In this document: positions 34,627 to 43,634 of the stretch, in pieces | Numbering within the stretch: the stretch's first letter is position 1 | Layout: every line of letters begins with the position of its first letter | Origin: Alloalcanivorax marinus | Lineage (GTDB): Bacteria; Pseudomonadota; Gammaproteobacteria; Pseudomonadales; Alcanivoracaceae | Assembly (NCBI RefSeq): GCF_016785095.1 | Contig: NZ_JAEKJB010000002.1 | Location: forward strand, 1 to 64,000 | DNA length: 64,000 nucleotides | Direction of reading: 5' to 3' | The notes under the pieces: model-generated | What the model was told of the DNA's origin: nothing | What the model saw: only the letters and a program-made list of their open reading frames with translations | Databases searched by the model: none | Position numbers and translations under genes: made by a program

Positions 34627-37470
34627 TCAGAACGCAAGGTTCAGGGTGAGGTTGGCGCCTTGTTGTCGGGTGTCGCTGGCGAAGCGGCCCTGGTAGGCGA
34701 GGCCGAGGCGGGTGCGCGGCGTGGGCGCCAGGCTCAGGCCGGCTTCCAGCAGGGCCACCTCGTCGGCCACCGGCAGGCCGGTGACGGTGAAGCGTTGCCC
34801 GCCGGCGAAGCCGTGCTCGGTGCGCGGGTTCACGTCGCCGGTGGTGCGTTGCCAGCCCAGGGTGCCGTGGGCGCGGGCGTCCAGGCCGGCGAGGCCGAGG
34901 CCGGTGCCCAGGCGCAGGCCCAGGGTGGCGACGTTGAGGTCGGCGTCCTCGCCGCCGCCGCTGAGGGCGGCCGGGTCGCCGGTTTCCCGGTGGCGGTCTT
35001 CCTGGTAGCGCACCCGGGCCAGGCCGGCGAAGGGTTCCAGGGCCACCGGGCCGGCGTCGAAGCGGTAACCGGCTTCGGTGAACAGCTGGGTGGTGGTCGC
35101 GTCGTAGCGGTCGCCGGCGCGGCCCTGGTAGCCGTCGAAGGCGATCCCGCGTTCGGTGTCCACTTGGTGGCGGCTGTGGCCCAGGCCCAGGCTGAGCCGC
35201 AGGCGGTCCAGGCGGGTGCCGGCGAACAGGCCCAGGTGGTAGTCGTCGCTTTCCGCCCGGTTGTCGCCGCCGTCCACGTCCAGCCGGGTCTGGCCGTAGC
35301 CGGCCAGCGCGCCCAGGCGCCAGCCCGGCGCCGGGCGGGCGTCGGCGCCCAGGAACAGGCCGCCGGCGCGGTGTTCGGTGCCGGCCACGCCGCCGCCCGC
35401 GTCGCGGTCCGCCCAGGCGCCGTAGGCGCGGGTCCAGACGGTGGCGCCGCTGTCCGCGTCGCGGGCCAGCAGGGTGGCGCCCGGGGCGCCGGGGCCCTGG
35501 GTGGCGCGCAGGCGGTCGCCGGCGGCCTGGCGCAGGAAGCGGCTGTCCTCGATCAGCGCCGCCCGGGTGGAGGCGTACACCGCCCCGGCCAGTTGGTCGA
35601 AGGCGTCGCGCACGGCGGCGCCGTCGGCGGCCTGCAGCAGCAGGGCGTCGTGCACCGGGTCGCCGATGCCGCGTTGCTCGGCGGCGTTGGCGGCGGCGCT
35701 CTGGTTGGCGGTGCGCGCCATGCCGGCGAAGGTGGCGTCGTTGCGCACCAGGCGCAGGCTCACGGTGTTGCTGTCGTAGTCCAGCAGCGGCTGCAGGAAC
35801 GCCAGGTTGGTGCTGACCTGGTCGAAGCGGCCGGTGACGCCCTGGTCGGCGTCGATCAGGGTGTAGCGGGTGAACGGCTGGTAGTCGCCGCCGGCGTCGA
35901 TGTGCGCCACGCTGCCGCCGTTCAGGGTGGCGCCGCCGGTGACCCGCACCCGGTCCGCCGAGCCGTCCCCGGCGCCTTCCACCTGGAACACCGAGCCGGA
36001 CTCGAACACCAGATCGCCGTCCACGGTGAGGGTGCCGATGGAATTGCCCGGCGCCAGGGTGGCGCCGTCGGTGAGGCGGGCGCCGCCCAGGGTGCCGGTG
36101 CCGCCTAGCAGGGCGCCGTCGGCCACGGTCACCGTGGAGCCGGCCACGGCGCCGTTGACGATCAGCGCGCCGCCGTCCACCCGGGAGGCGCCTCGGAACA
36201 GGTTGTTCCCGTTCAGCACCAGGGTGCCGGTGCCGGCCTTGGTGAGGCCGCCGTCGCCGTCCAGGGCGGTGTTGATGATCAGGTCGTGGCCGTTGCTGTC
36301 GATGATCGCGCCGCCGGCCCGGATCACCACGTCGCCGTCATTGAAGTTGAGGAAAAGGCGGTCCTGGTCGCTGCTGGCGAGGAAGCGGCCACCGTCGAAA
36401 TAAAAGGTGCCGGCGCCCGCGTCCCGATCCACCCAGGGGGTTTCCAGGGTGCCGCCTTGGCCCAGCGTCAGCGAGCCGGTGCCCGAAGCGTTCACCCCGA
36501 CCACCACGCCGTTTGCGCGTACCGTGCCGCCATCGGCGATAGTGAGTTCGCCGTTGCCGTTGTTGCCCAAAAGAATGGCGCCCCGGTTGTTCCACAGCGC
36601 GCCGTTACCGAGCACCGTCACGCTCCCCGACGAGCCCGCCTCGCTGCCCACGAAGGCTACCCCGTTGGACAGGGTGGCGCCGGCGTTGACGGTGATCTCG
36701 CCGCCGCCCTGGCTGCCCACCACCAGGTTCGAGGCCATTTCCCAGCCGGCGTCCGCGCCGCCCAGGCTGACCCGGCCCTGGCCGCCGGCGCCGCTGCCAA
36801 CGAAGCCGTTGTCGCTGATCACGGTGCCGCCGGCGCCGACGCTTACCTGGCCGTCGCCGGCGCCGCCGACCACCAGATCACCGCGGTTCTCCCAGCGGCC
36901 GCCTTGTACCTGGACCAAGCCTTCTCCGTCCTCGAAGGAGCCCACGTAGCCGATGTCATTGGTGACCGTGGTGCCGGCGCCCAGGGTCAGGGTGCCCGGG
37001 CCGATCTCGCCCACCGACAGGGTGTTGCCCGCGTCCAGGCGGCTGCCGTCGCCGCTGAGCACCACCTGGCCGTCGCCCAGGTCGCTGCCGATGTAGGTTT
37101 GCAGGGCGGTGACCCGGCCGCCGTCCTCGATGTCGAGGTCGCCGTCGCTGAGGTCGCCAACGTAGAGAACGCCGCTGTTGGCCCAGAGCGCGTTGGTGCC
37201 GGTGACGGTGGCGGAGCCGGTGGCGCCGTTGGTGAAGTCGCTGCCGATGTAACCCTGGCCGTTCTCCACGGTGCCACCGGCGCCGACGATCAGCTCGCCG
37301 CCGATCTGCAAAAAGGAACCGGCCTGCCAGGGGCTGGGGCGGGTGCCGCCGGCGGCGGCCACGGTTTCCCGGTCCCCCACATCGATGCTTTCAGCGCCCA
37401 CCGGCGTGGTGATCGGCGCCAGCAGCCCGATTCCCACCAGCAGCCGTGACGCCAGGGAAGTTGTTGTCAT
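34627..37470 (-). CDS. Type V autotransporter with repeated beta-helix passenger
   Basis: 947 residues. A signal peptide (cleavage near residue 26, after PVGA) leads a passenger containing five head-to-tail units of 48-50 residues, each starting LxVGxxGxGxL, between about residues 100 and 345. A PATR-like segment (GTGTLVLNGNN) follows. The last 280 or so residues are the translocator beta-barrel, ending in aromatic Phe (LNLAF). The passenger should form a surface beta-helix for adhesion or aggregation. The gene is extremely GC-rich. GGAG lies before the ATG. Confidence 0.92.
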   Translation of the reverse strand: MTTTSLASRLLVGIGLLAPITTPVGAESIDVGDRETVAAAGGTRPSPWQAGSFLQIGGELIVGAGGTVENGQGYIGSDFTNGATGSATVTGTNALWANSGVLYVGDLSDGDLDIEDGGRVTALQTYIGSDLGDGQVVLSGDGSRLDAGNTLSVGEIGPGTLTLGAGTTVTNDIGYVGSFEDGEGLVQVQGGRWENRGDLVVGGAGDGQVSVGAGGTVISDNGFVGSGAGGQGRVSLGGADAGWEMASNLVVGSQGGGEITVNAGATLSNGVAFVGSEAGSSGSVTVLGNGALWNNRGAILLGNNGNGELTIADGGTVRANGVVVGVNASGTGSLTLGQGGTLETPWVDRDAGAGTFYFDGGRFLASSDQDRLFLNFNDGDVVIRAGGAIIDSNGHDLIINTALDGDGGLTKAGTGTLVLNGNNLFRGASRVDGGALIVNGAVAGSTVTVADGALLGGTGTLGGARLTDGATLAPGNSIGTLTVDGDLVFESGSVFQVEGAGDGSADRVRVTGGATLNGGSVAHIDAGGDYQPFTRYTLIDADQGVTGRFDQVSTNLAFLQPLLDYDSNTVSLRLVRNDATFAGMARTANQSAAANAAEQRGIGDPVHDALLLQAADGAAVRDAFDQLAGAVYASTRAALIEDSRFLRQAAGDRLRATQGPGAPGATLLARDADSGATVWTRAYGAWADRDAGGGVAGTEHRAGGLFLGADARPAPGWRLGALAGYGQTRLDVDGGDNRAESDDYHLGLFAGTRLDRLRLSLGLGHSRHQVDTERGIAFDGYQGRAGDRYDATTTQLFTEAGYRFDAGPVALEPFAGLARVRYQEDRHRETGDPAALSGGGEDADLNVATLGLRLGTGLGLAGLDARAHGTLGWQRTTGDVNPRTEHGFAGGQRFTVTGLPVADEVALLEAGLSLAPTPRTRLGLAYQGRFASDTRQQGANLTLNLAF

Positions 37471-37526
37471 GTCGTTCGCTCCTGTTCAAGGAACGAATCG
37501 CACCACAGAGAGCGCCGGCGCAGCAG

Positions 37527-37542
37527 TCCCCTAAACAGGGGA
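37527..37542 (-). terminator. Small hairpin after rnk
   Basis: TCCCCT and AGGGGA arms with an AAAC loop lie just past the rnk stop, between rnk and the downstream autotransporter start on the same strand. No T-tract follows. Confidence 0.4.
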
Positions 37543-37547
37543 GGGCG

Positions 37548-37928
37548 TCAGGCCGGGGTCACCGCGATCAGGGTCAGGTGCAGGGTCTTGCCCTTGCTGG
37601 GCCACTCGATGGTGTCGCCCACGCCCAGGCCGAGCAGGGCGGCGCCCACCGGGCTGAGAATCGACAGACGGTCCTCGCCGGCGCCCACCTCGGTGGGCAG
37701 GCACAGCACCAGTTCGTGGGTCTTGCCGCTGTCCTCGTGGAGGAAGCGGGCGCGGCTGTTGAGTTGTACCACGGTGTCGGGCATGGCGTCCGGGGCCAGG
37801 TAGTGGGCCCGGTCCAGTTCATCGTAGAGGTGGTCCACCACCTCCTCGTCGCCGCGGTGTTTTTCCAGCAGGGCGTACAGGCGATCCCGGTCCAGGGTGG
37901 AAACGGTAATCGGGGGCAGGGCGGTCAT
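37548..37928 (-). CDS. rnk: Nucleoside diphosphate kinase regulator Rnk (GreA/GreB C-terminal family)
   Basis: 126 residues. A short helical N-terminus precedes the GreA/GreB C-terminal FKBP-like domain (VVQLNSRARFLHED, LSILSPVGAALLGLGVGDTIEW). Rnk binds RNA polymerase without the Gre coiled coil and affects nucleotide and alginate metabolism in Pseudomonas. The region upstream to 38219 holds no gene I can support. Confidence 0.9.
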   Translation of the reverse strand: MTALPPITVSTLDRDRLYALLEKHRGDEEVVDHLYDELDRAHYLAPDAMPDTVVQLNSRARFLHEDSGKTHELVLCLPTEVGAGEDRLSILSPVGAALLGLGVGDTIEWPSKGKTLHLTLIAVTPA

Positions 37929-38219
37929 GGCGCGCTCCGTTCAGTGTTCGCTTGGAATGAGAGTTGTATCGGGGCCCCGGAGCGCCGGACCCCCGGGGCG
38001 ATACTGAACCGGGTCCGGCGTTAGGGGAGGAAGACGCGCAGGCGCGCGCCGGCGCGGGACGCGCGGGCGGAAACAATGGGAGCGGGGCGGGCGCCGGGTC
38101 GGCGTTGCGTGAAAATCATGACGCCCACCATAGCAGGGCGGCGCGGTTTTGCCAGCGCCGCGTGCGCGGTTGGCATTGCCGTCGCGCGTCCGTAAGATGA
38201 GTGGGCGCAGAGAGAAGAC

Positions 38220-38894
38220 ATGGCCCGATTACATCCCCGCCTCCACGATGCCTTGCAAATGCTGCCGGAAGACCGGCCAGCCCACCTGTTGACCCGCCAC
38301 TCGGTTCGCGAACTGGCCAAGAACGGGTTCGCCGATTACCGTCTGCCGCTGACACCGGAAGGCGTGGCCATGGCTCGGCAGTGGGGCGCGCGTCTGGAGC
38401 GGCCGGTGGCCGGCTTCTATTCCAGCCCGGTGGGTCGCTGCGTGGATACCGCCACGGCCATGGCCGAGGGGGCTCGCGAAGCCGGCCTGATTGATCACCT
38501 GCCCGAGGTGATCACCGACGCCACCCTGGTGGAGCCGGGCTGTTACGTGGAAGACCTGAACCGGGTAGGGCCCACCTTCCTGAAGATGGGCGCGCTGCGG
38601 TTTCTCAACGCCCATCTGCGCCGCCCGTTCGACGGCATGCTGACGCCGGCGGCGGGTCGCGCCAAGCTGGCCGCCTACCTGCGGGAACGGGAGCCGGCAC
38701 CGGGTGCCCTGGCGGTGCACGTGACCCACGACACCATCCTCGCGGTGCTGGTGGCGGAGCTGGAAGGCCGCGACGCCATTGATGAAAGGCACTGGCCGTG
38801 GATGATGGAAGGGCTCTGGTTGTGGTTCGAGGAGCACCATCTTCACTGGGTATGGCGTGGCGAGCACGGCCACCGCCCGCTGGACGAGGCTTGA
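38220..38894 (+). CDS. Histidine phosphatase family protein
   Basis: 224 residues. The catalytic segment is LLTRHSVRE (a variant of RHG), then FYSSPVGRCVDTA with its conserved arginine, and the second catalytic histidine in HVTHDTIL. The overall form is the acid-phosphatase-like branch; the substrate is unknown. It stands between the divergent rnk gene and yadG. AGAGAGAAG precedes the ATG. Confidence 0.85.
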   Translation: MARLHPRLHDALQMLPEDRPAHLLTRHSVRELAKNGFADYRLPLTPEGVAMARQWGARLERPVAGFYSSPVGRCVDTATAMAEGAREAGLIDHLPEVITDATLVEPGCYVEDLNRVGPTFLKMGALRFLNAHLRRPFDGMLTPAAGRAKLAAYLREREPAPGALAVHVTHDTILAVLVAELEGRDAIDERHWPWMMEGLWLWFEEHHLHWVWRGEHGHRPLDEA

Positions 38895-38968
38895 AAGCCG
38901 GCATCGCGGTCCCCACATAGGGCTTTTCCCTGACCTTTTTATCCGACTATCCGACGGCGAGGTGATTC

Positions 38969-39919
38969 TTGTCCGCCCTGACCATTCGCAATCTCAGAAA
39001 AACCTACGCCAATGGCGTGGAAGCCCTCAAGGGCATCGATCTTACGGTGGAGAAAGGCGACTTCTTCGCGCTGCTGGGGCCCAACGGCGCCGGTAAGTCC
39101 ACCACCATCGGCATCGTCAGTTCCCTGGTCAACAAGACCAGTGGCGAGGTGAGCATTCTCGGTTACGACCTGGACCGCCAGCGCGCCCTGGCCAAGCAGA
39201 AAATCGGCGTGGTGCCGCAGGAGTTCAACTTCGGCCAGTTCGAGAAGGTGTTCGACATCGTCGTCACTCAGGCCGGCTTCTACGGCATTCCGGCACGCAT
39301 CGCCCGGGAGCGTGCGGAAAAGTATCTGCGCCAGCTCGGCCTGTGGGACAAGCGCAAGAATCAGGCGCGCACTCTCTCCGGTGGCATGAAGCGCCGGCTG
39401 ATGATCGCCCGTGCCCTGGTGCACGAACCGGACCTGCTGATCCTCGATGAGCCCACCGCCGGCGTCGACATCGAACTGCGCCGTTCCATGTGGGATTTCC
39501 TGATCGGCCTGAACAACGAGGGCCGCACCATCATCCTCACCACCCATTATCTGGAGGAGGCGGAGTCCCTGTGCCGGCATATCGCGATCATCGACCATGG
39601 CCAGATCGTCGAGAACACCGACATGAAGTCCCTGCTCGAGAAACTCCAGGTGGAAACCTTCATTCTCGACCTGGCCAGGCCGGTCACCGAGGCACCGCGC
39701 CTGCCCGGCTTCCAGGTGCGCCTGCGTGACGCCGCCACCCTGGAGGTGGAGGTGCCGAAGACCGAAAACCTCAACCGCCTGTTCGTGGAGCTGGCGGAGC
39801 TGGATCTGCGCGTGATGAGCATGCGCAACAAGGCCAACCGGTTGGAGGAGTTGTTCGTGCGGCTGGTGGAGCAGAATCTGCCCGGCCAGGCGGCGCCCGC
39901 CGAGGAGGTGGCCTCATGA
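38969..39919 (+). CDS. yadG: ABC transporter ATP-binding protein, YadG type
   Basis: 316 residues. Walker A GPNGAGKST (37-45), signature LSGGMKRR, Walker B LLILDEPTAGVD and the H-loop THYLEEAE are all present. The C-terminal 80 or so residues form the extra domain seen in YadG/CcmA-like exporters. The start is TTG with GAGGTGA well spaced upstream; no ATG gives the conserved N-terminus. It overlaps the permease gene by ATGA. Substrate unknown. Confidence 0.92.
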   Translation: MSALTIRNLRKTYANGVEALKGIDLTVEKGDFFALLGPNGAGKSTTIGIVSSLVNKTSGEVSILGYDLDRQRALAKQKIGVVPQEFNFGQFEKVFDIVVTQAGFYGIPARIARERAEKYLRQLGLWDKRKNQARTLSGGMKRRLMIARALVHEPDLLILDEPTAGVDIELRRSMWDFLIGLNNEGRTIILTTHYLEEAESLCRHIAIIDHGQIVENTDMKSLLEKLQVETFILDLARPVTEAPRLPGFQVRLRDAATLEVEVPKTENLNRLFVELAELDLRVMSMRNKANRLEELFVRLVEQNLPGQAAPAEEVAS

Positions 39920-40689
39920 GTGCCTATCAGCAATGGGTCGCCTTCTGCACCATCGTGGTCAAGGAAATCCGTCGTTTCACCCGCATCTGGCCGCAGACCC
40001 TGCTGCCGCCGGCGATCACCATGAGCCTTTATTTCGTGATCTTCGGCAACCTGGTGGGCCGGCGCATCGGTGACATGGGCGGCTTCGACTACATGCAGTA
40101 CATCGTGCCGGGTCTGATCATGATGAGCGTGATCCAGAACAGCTACGGCAACGTGGTTAGCTCGTTCTTCTCCACCAAGTTCCAGCATTCCATCGAGGAG
40201 ATGCTGGTGTCGCCGATGCCCAACTACGTGATTCTCACCGGTTTCGTGGTCGGCGGCATGGCACGCGGCATGGCGGTGGGGCTGATCGTCAGCGTGCTCA
40301 GCCTGTTCTTCACCGACCTCACCATGCAGCACGCCTGGATCACCGTGTCGGTGGTGGTGATGACCTCGGCGTTGTTCTCCCTGGGTGGTTTTCTCAACGC
40401 CACCTTCGCGCGTAATTTCGACGACATCAGCATCATCCCGAATTTCGTGCTGACGCCGCTGACCTACCTGGGCGGGGTGTTCTATTCTCTGGATCTGCTG
40501 CCGGACTTCTGGCGCGCGGTGACCCTGATCAACCCCATCGTTTACATGGTCAACGCCTTCCGTTACGGCGTGCTGGGTGTGAGCGACGTCAACGTCTACG
40601 CGTCACTGGGCGCTATCCTGGTGTTCGTGCTGGTGTTTTACTCGCTGGCGTTGTGGTTGCTGAACCGCGGCACCGGCATCCGGGGATGA
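39916..40689 (+). CDS. yadH: ABC-2 type permease, YadH type
   Basis: 257-residue six-helix permease very close to E. coli YadH in layout (256 residues). Shared segments are [53 protein letters not shown] and [13 protein letters not shown]. It forms a homodimer with YadG for export of an unknown substrate. Confidence 0.94.
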   Translation: MSAYQQWVAFCTIVVKEIRRFTRIWPQTLLPPAITMSLYFVIFGNLVGRRIGDMGGFDYMQYIVPGLIMMSVIQNSYGNVVSSFFSTKFQHSIEEMLVSPMPNYVILTGFVVGGMARGMAVGLIVSVLSLFFTDLTMQHAWITVSVVVMTSALFSLGGFLNATFARNFDDISIIPNFVLTPLTYLGGVFYSLDLLPDFWRAVTLINPIVYMVNAFRYGVLGVSDVNVYASLGAILVFVLVFYSLALWLLNRGTGIRG

Positions 40690-40723
40690 ACAGGGAAAAG
40701 AACAAGGACAAGGAGAGCAGGCC

Positions 40724-41548
40724 ATGAGCTATCTCAAGGACACGCCGCTGGGGCGCAACAGTGATTTCATCGATGAGTACACGCCGTCGCTGCTGTGCCC
40801 GGTACCGCGCTGGGACGCCCGCGAGTCGCTGGAGCTGGAGGATACCACGCTGCCGTTCCACGGCATGGACATCTGGAACGCCTATGAATTGTCCTGGCTC
40901 AACGAGAAGGGCAAGCCCCTGGTGGCCCTGGCGGAGCTGATCGTGCCCTGCACCTCGCCCAACATCATCGAGTCAAAGTCGCTGAAACTGTACCTCAACA
41001 GCTTCGCCAACAGCCGCTTCGACAGCCGCGACCGGGTGGTGGCGACGATCGCCAAGGATCTGGCCGAGGTGGCCGGCGCGCCGGTGGACGTGCGCGTGCT
41101 GACCCTGCGCGAAGCGGAACGGGAACCGGCCTGGGAAGAGCACGGCCAGTTGGTGGATACCCTGGACGTGGCCTTTGACCACTTTGAGTACCGCCCGGAG
41201 CTGCTGCTCACCGACCAGGGCCCGGAGCAGACCGGCGTGCTGGTCTCGCACCTGCTGCGCAGCCACTGCCCGGTGACCAACCAGCCCGACTGGGGCACCG
41301 TGCAGGTGCGCTACACCGGACGCCCGATCAGCCCGGCCAGCTTCCTGCGCTACGTGGTGTCGCTGCGCAACCATCAGGGCTTTCATGAGCAGATCGTGGA
41401 GCAGGTGTTCGTGGATTTGTCCCGCCACTGCGCGCCGCGCCAGTTGTCCGTATATGGACGTTTCACCCGCCGTGGCGGGCTGGACATCAATCCGTTCCGG
41501 TCCAATTATGAAGACACCCCGGCCAACCGACGTACCATCCGCCAATAA
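40724..41548 (+). CDS. queF: 7-cyano-7-deazaguanine reductase
   Basis: NADPH-dependent reduction of preQ0 to preQ1 in queuosine synthesis. The 274 residues are the long, two-domain (E. coli-type) form. The QueF motif [12 protein letters not shown] is present, as are catalytic Cys182 and Asp189 in [19 protein letters not shown] lies about ten bases before the ATG. It is 34 bp downstream of yadH. Confidence 0.96.
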   Translation: MSYLKDTPLGRNSDFIDEYTPSLLCPVPRWDARESLELEDTTLPFHGMDIWNAYELSWLNEKGKPLVALAELIVPCTSPNIIESKSLKLYLNSFANSRFDSRDRVVATIAKDLAEVAGAPVDVRVLTLREAEREPAWEEHGQLVDTLDVAFDHFEYRPELLLTDQGPEQTGVLVSHLLRSHCPVTNQPDWGTVQVRYTGRPISPASFLRYVVSLRNHQGFHEQIVEQVFVDLSRHCAPRQLSVYGRFTRRGGLDINPFRSNYEDTPANRRTIRQ

Positions 41549-41571
41549 ACCCACTGCATAGGATCTTTTTC

Positions 41572-42021
41572 ATGAGCGACAACGAAACGCCGGACAATAC
41601 GCCGAAACCCGACAACGTGACGCCGCCGCAAACCGCGCCCGGGCCCGCGTCCGGCGCGGACAACGCGAGCGCGGATGGCGCGCCGCCCAAGGAGGAGCGT
41701 AACCTGGGCATGGCGTGCCACCTGCTGGCGCTGGCCGGGCTGGTGCTGCCGCTGGGCAACATCATCGGGCCGCTGATCATGTGGCTGGTGAAGCGCGAGG
41801 AGAGCGCCTTCGTCGACGAGCAGGGCAAGGAGGCGCTGAACTTCAATATCACCATCGCCATCGCCGGCTTTGTATCGTTCCTGCTCACCTTCGTGGTGAT
41901 CGGCGCTCTGTTGCTGCCCGCCGTGTTCATCTTCTGGATCGTGATGACCATCATCGCCGCGGTGAAAGCCAGCGGCGGCGAGCACTACCGCTACCCCCTC
42001 ACCCTGCGCCTGATCAACTAG
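41572..42021 (+). CDS. DUF4870 domain membrane protein
   Basis: 149 residues. A Pro/Asp/Asn-rich hydrophilic N-terminus (about 1-43) is followed by RNLGMACHLLALAG and three hydrophobic stretches, with FVDEQGKEALNFNIT between them, the DUF4870 pattern. Function unknown. It lies 23 bp after queF with AGGA before the ATG. Confidence 0.88.
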   Translation: MSDNETPDNTPKPDNVTPPQTAPGPASGADNASADGAPPKEERNLGMACHLLALAGLVLPLGNIIGPLIMWLVKREESAFVDEQGKEALNFNITIAIAGFVSFLLTFVVIGALLLPAVFIFWIVMTIIAAVKASGGEHYRYPLTLRLIN

Positions 42022-42078
42022 CACCGCCGTCGCGCGGGATGCCGTATAACCCCCGGCGCCCGCGCGATAACGCCGCCC

Positions 42079-42092
42079 GCCGCTCCTGCGGC
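42079..42092. terminator. Hairpin in the convergent gap DUF4870/AbgT
   Basis: GCCGC-TCCT-GCGGC lies between the two convergent stops; GGGTTT follows on the plus side. It is a possible shared terminator. Confidence 0.4.
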
Positions 42093-42101
42093 AGGGTTTC
42101 C

Positions 42102-43580
42102 CTACGCCCCCAGGGGCCAGCCGAAGCCGATCCACACCGCCAGCAGAATCGACCAGCCCAGCAGCAACGCCAGGCTGTAGGGCAACATCAGCGCGATCAG
42201 AGTGCCGATGCCGGTGTCCGCCCGGTAACGCCGGGCGAAACCCAGCACCAGGGCGAAATATGGCATCAGTGGCGTGATGATGTTGGTGCTGGAATCGCCC
42301 ACCCGATAGGCGGCCTGGGTGGCCTCCGGATCAATGCCGAGCAGCATCAGCATGGGCACGAACACCGGTGCCAGGATCGACCACTTCGCCGAGGCGCTGC
42401 CGATCATCAGATTAATCAGCGCCGCCAGGCCGACGAACAGCAACAGCAGCAGCACCGTGGGCAGCTCCAGCCCGCCCAGCCAGGCCGCGCCCTTCACCGC
42501 CAGAACCAGCCCCAGCTGACTGTAGCCGAACCAGGCCACGAACTGGGCGGCGAAGAACATCAGCACCAGATAGCCGGACATCGACGCCATGGTGGTTTCC
42601 ATCGCCTGAATGATGCCGGCGGCGGAGCGAAAGGTGCCGCTGACGCGGCCGTACACGGCGCCGCAGGCCGCCGCCAGCAGAGCGATCAGTACCACCAGCG
42701 AAGACATGAACGGTGACTGCAGAATGGCGCCGTCCTCACCGCGCAGTGGCGCGCCGGCGGGTACCACCAGCGCGGCGATGCCGGCCAGGCCGAGGGCCAG
42801 GGTGACCAGGGTCCAGCGGGCCGCGCGCCGGTCCACCCGGGGCGCCAGGTCCTCGCTCTCGGCGCCCGCGTCGGTGCTCGCCACCCGCTTCTCGGTGACG
42901 CGCAGGGTGATCAGCGACACAAGGGCGGTGACCAGCACCGTGGACACCATGATGAACCAGTAGTTGCCCGCCGCCGACACCTCGCGCCGGCCATCCACCA
43001 GATGGGCGGCTTCCGTGGACAGGCCGGCCAGCACCGCGTCCACCGGCCCGAGCAGCAGATTGGCGCTGTAGCCCCCGGACACCGCCGCGAACGCCGTGGC
43101 GATACCGGCCAGTGGCGAACGGCCGGCGAGCTGGAACAGGAAGCCGGCGAGCGGAATCAGCACCACATAGCCGGCGTCGAAGGCGATGCTCGACATTACT
43201 CCGGCGAAGGCCACGGTCACCACCAGGGTACGGTGGGAGGCGCGCCGCACCAGCGCCGCCAGGCCGGCGCCGAGCAGGCCGGAATGCTCGGCGATGCCGA
43301 GCCCGAGCATGGCCACCAGCACCACGCCCAGGGGCGCGAAGCCGGTGAAGTTGCCGACCAGATGGGTAAGCACGTACCGCAGCCCCTCGCCATCCAGCAG
43401 CGAGCGCACCACGATGCTCCGTTCCTCCAGAGGGTGCTCGGCGGTGACGCCGAGCAGCGCCAGCAGCGCGCTCAACGGCAGCATCAACAGACACAGCCAG
43501 ACGAACAACAGGGTGGGGTGGGGCAGGCGATTGCCCGCGCGTTCTAGCCAGCCCAGCCAGCCTGAAGACGGTGAGTGCAT
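42102..43580 (-). CDS. AbgT-family transporter
   Basis: 492-residue polytopic protein. Family segments include IAFDAGYVVLIPLAG, AAVSGGYSANLLLGPVDA and IGSASAKWSILAPVFVPM. AbgT members import p-aminobenzoyl-glutamate or export p-aminobenzoate and sulfonamides with H+ or Na+. Direction cannot be told here. No abgAB hydrolase genes lie next to it. Confidence 0.9.
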   Translation of the reverse strand: MHSPSSGWLGWLERAGNRLPHPTLLFVWLCLLMLPLSALLALLGVTAEHPLEERSIVVRSLLDGEGLRYVLTHLVGNFTGFAPLGVVLVAMLGLGIAEHSGLLGAGLAALVRRASHRTLVVTVAFAGVMSSIAFDAGYVVLIPLAGFLFQLAGRSPLAGIATAFAAVSGGYSANLLLGPVDAVLAGLSTEAAHLVDGRREVSAAGNYWFIMVSTVLVTALVSLITLRVTEKRVASTDAGAESEDLAPRVDRRAARWTLVTLALGLAGIAALVVPAGAPLRGEDGAILQSPFMSSLVVLIALLAAACGAVYGRVSGTFRSAAGIIQAMETTMASMSGYLVLMFFAAQFVAWFGYSQLGLVLAVKGAAWLGGLELPTVLLLLLFVGLAALINLMIGSASAKWSILAPVFVPMLMLLGIDPEATQAAYRVGDSSTNIITPLMPYFALVLGFARRYRADTGIGTLIALMLPYSLALLLGWSILLAVWIGFGWPLGA

Positions 43581-43634
43581 GATGGTCCCGGTGGTGTTGA
43601 GTTCAGGGGTATAACTTGCAACGCCTTTCTTGTA

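Noticed and set aside
34567..36108. Plus-strand open frame of 513 codons opposite the autotransporter
   Set aside because: Low-complexity Ala/Gly/Val translation without motifs, while the minus strand has a signal peptide, repeats and a barrel ending in Phe.
38021..38121. Short minus-strand frame (about 32 codons) between rnk and the phosphatase gene
   Set aside because: Arg/Ala/Pro-rich translation from GC-rich DNA, no SD and no recognisable family.
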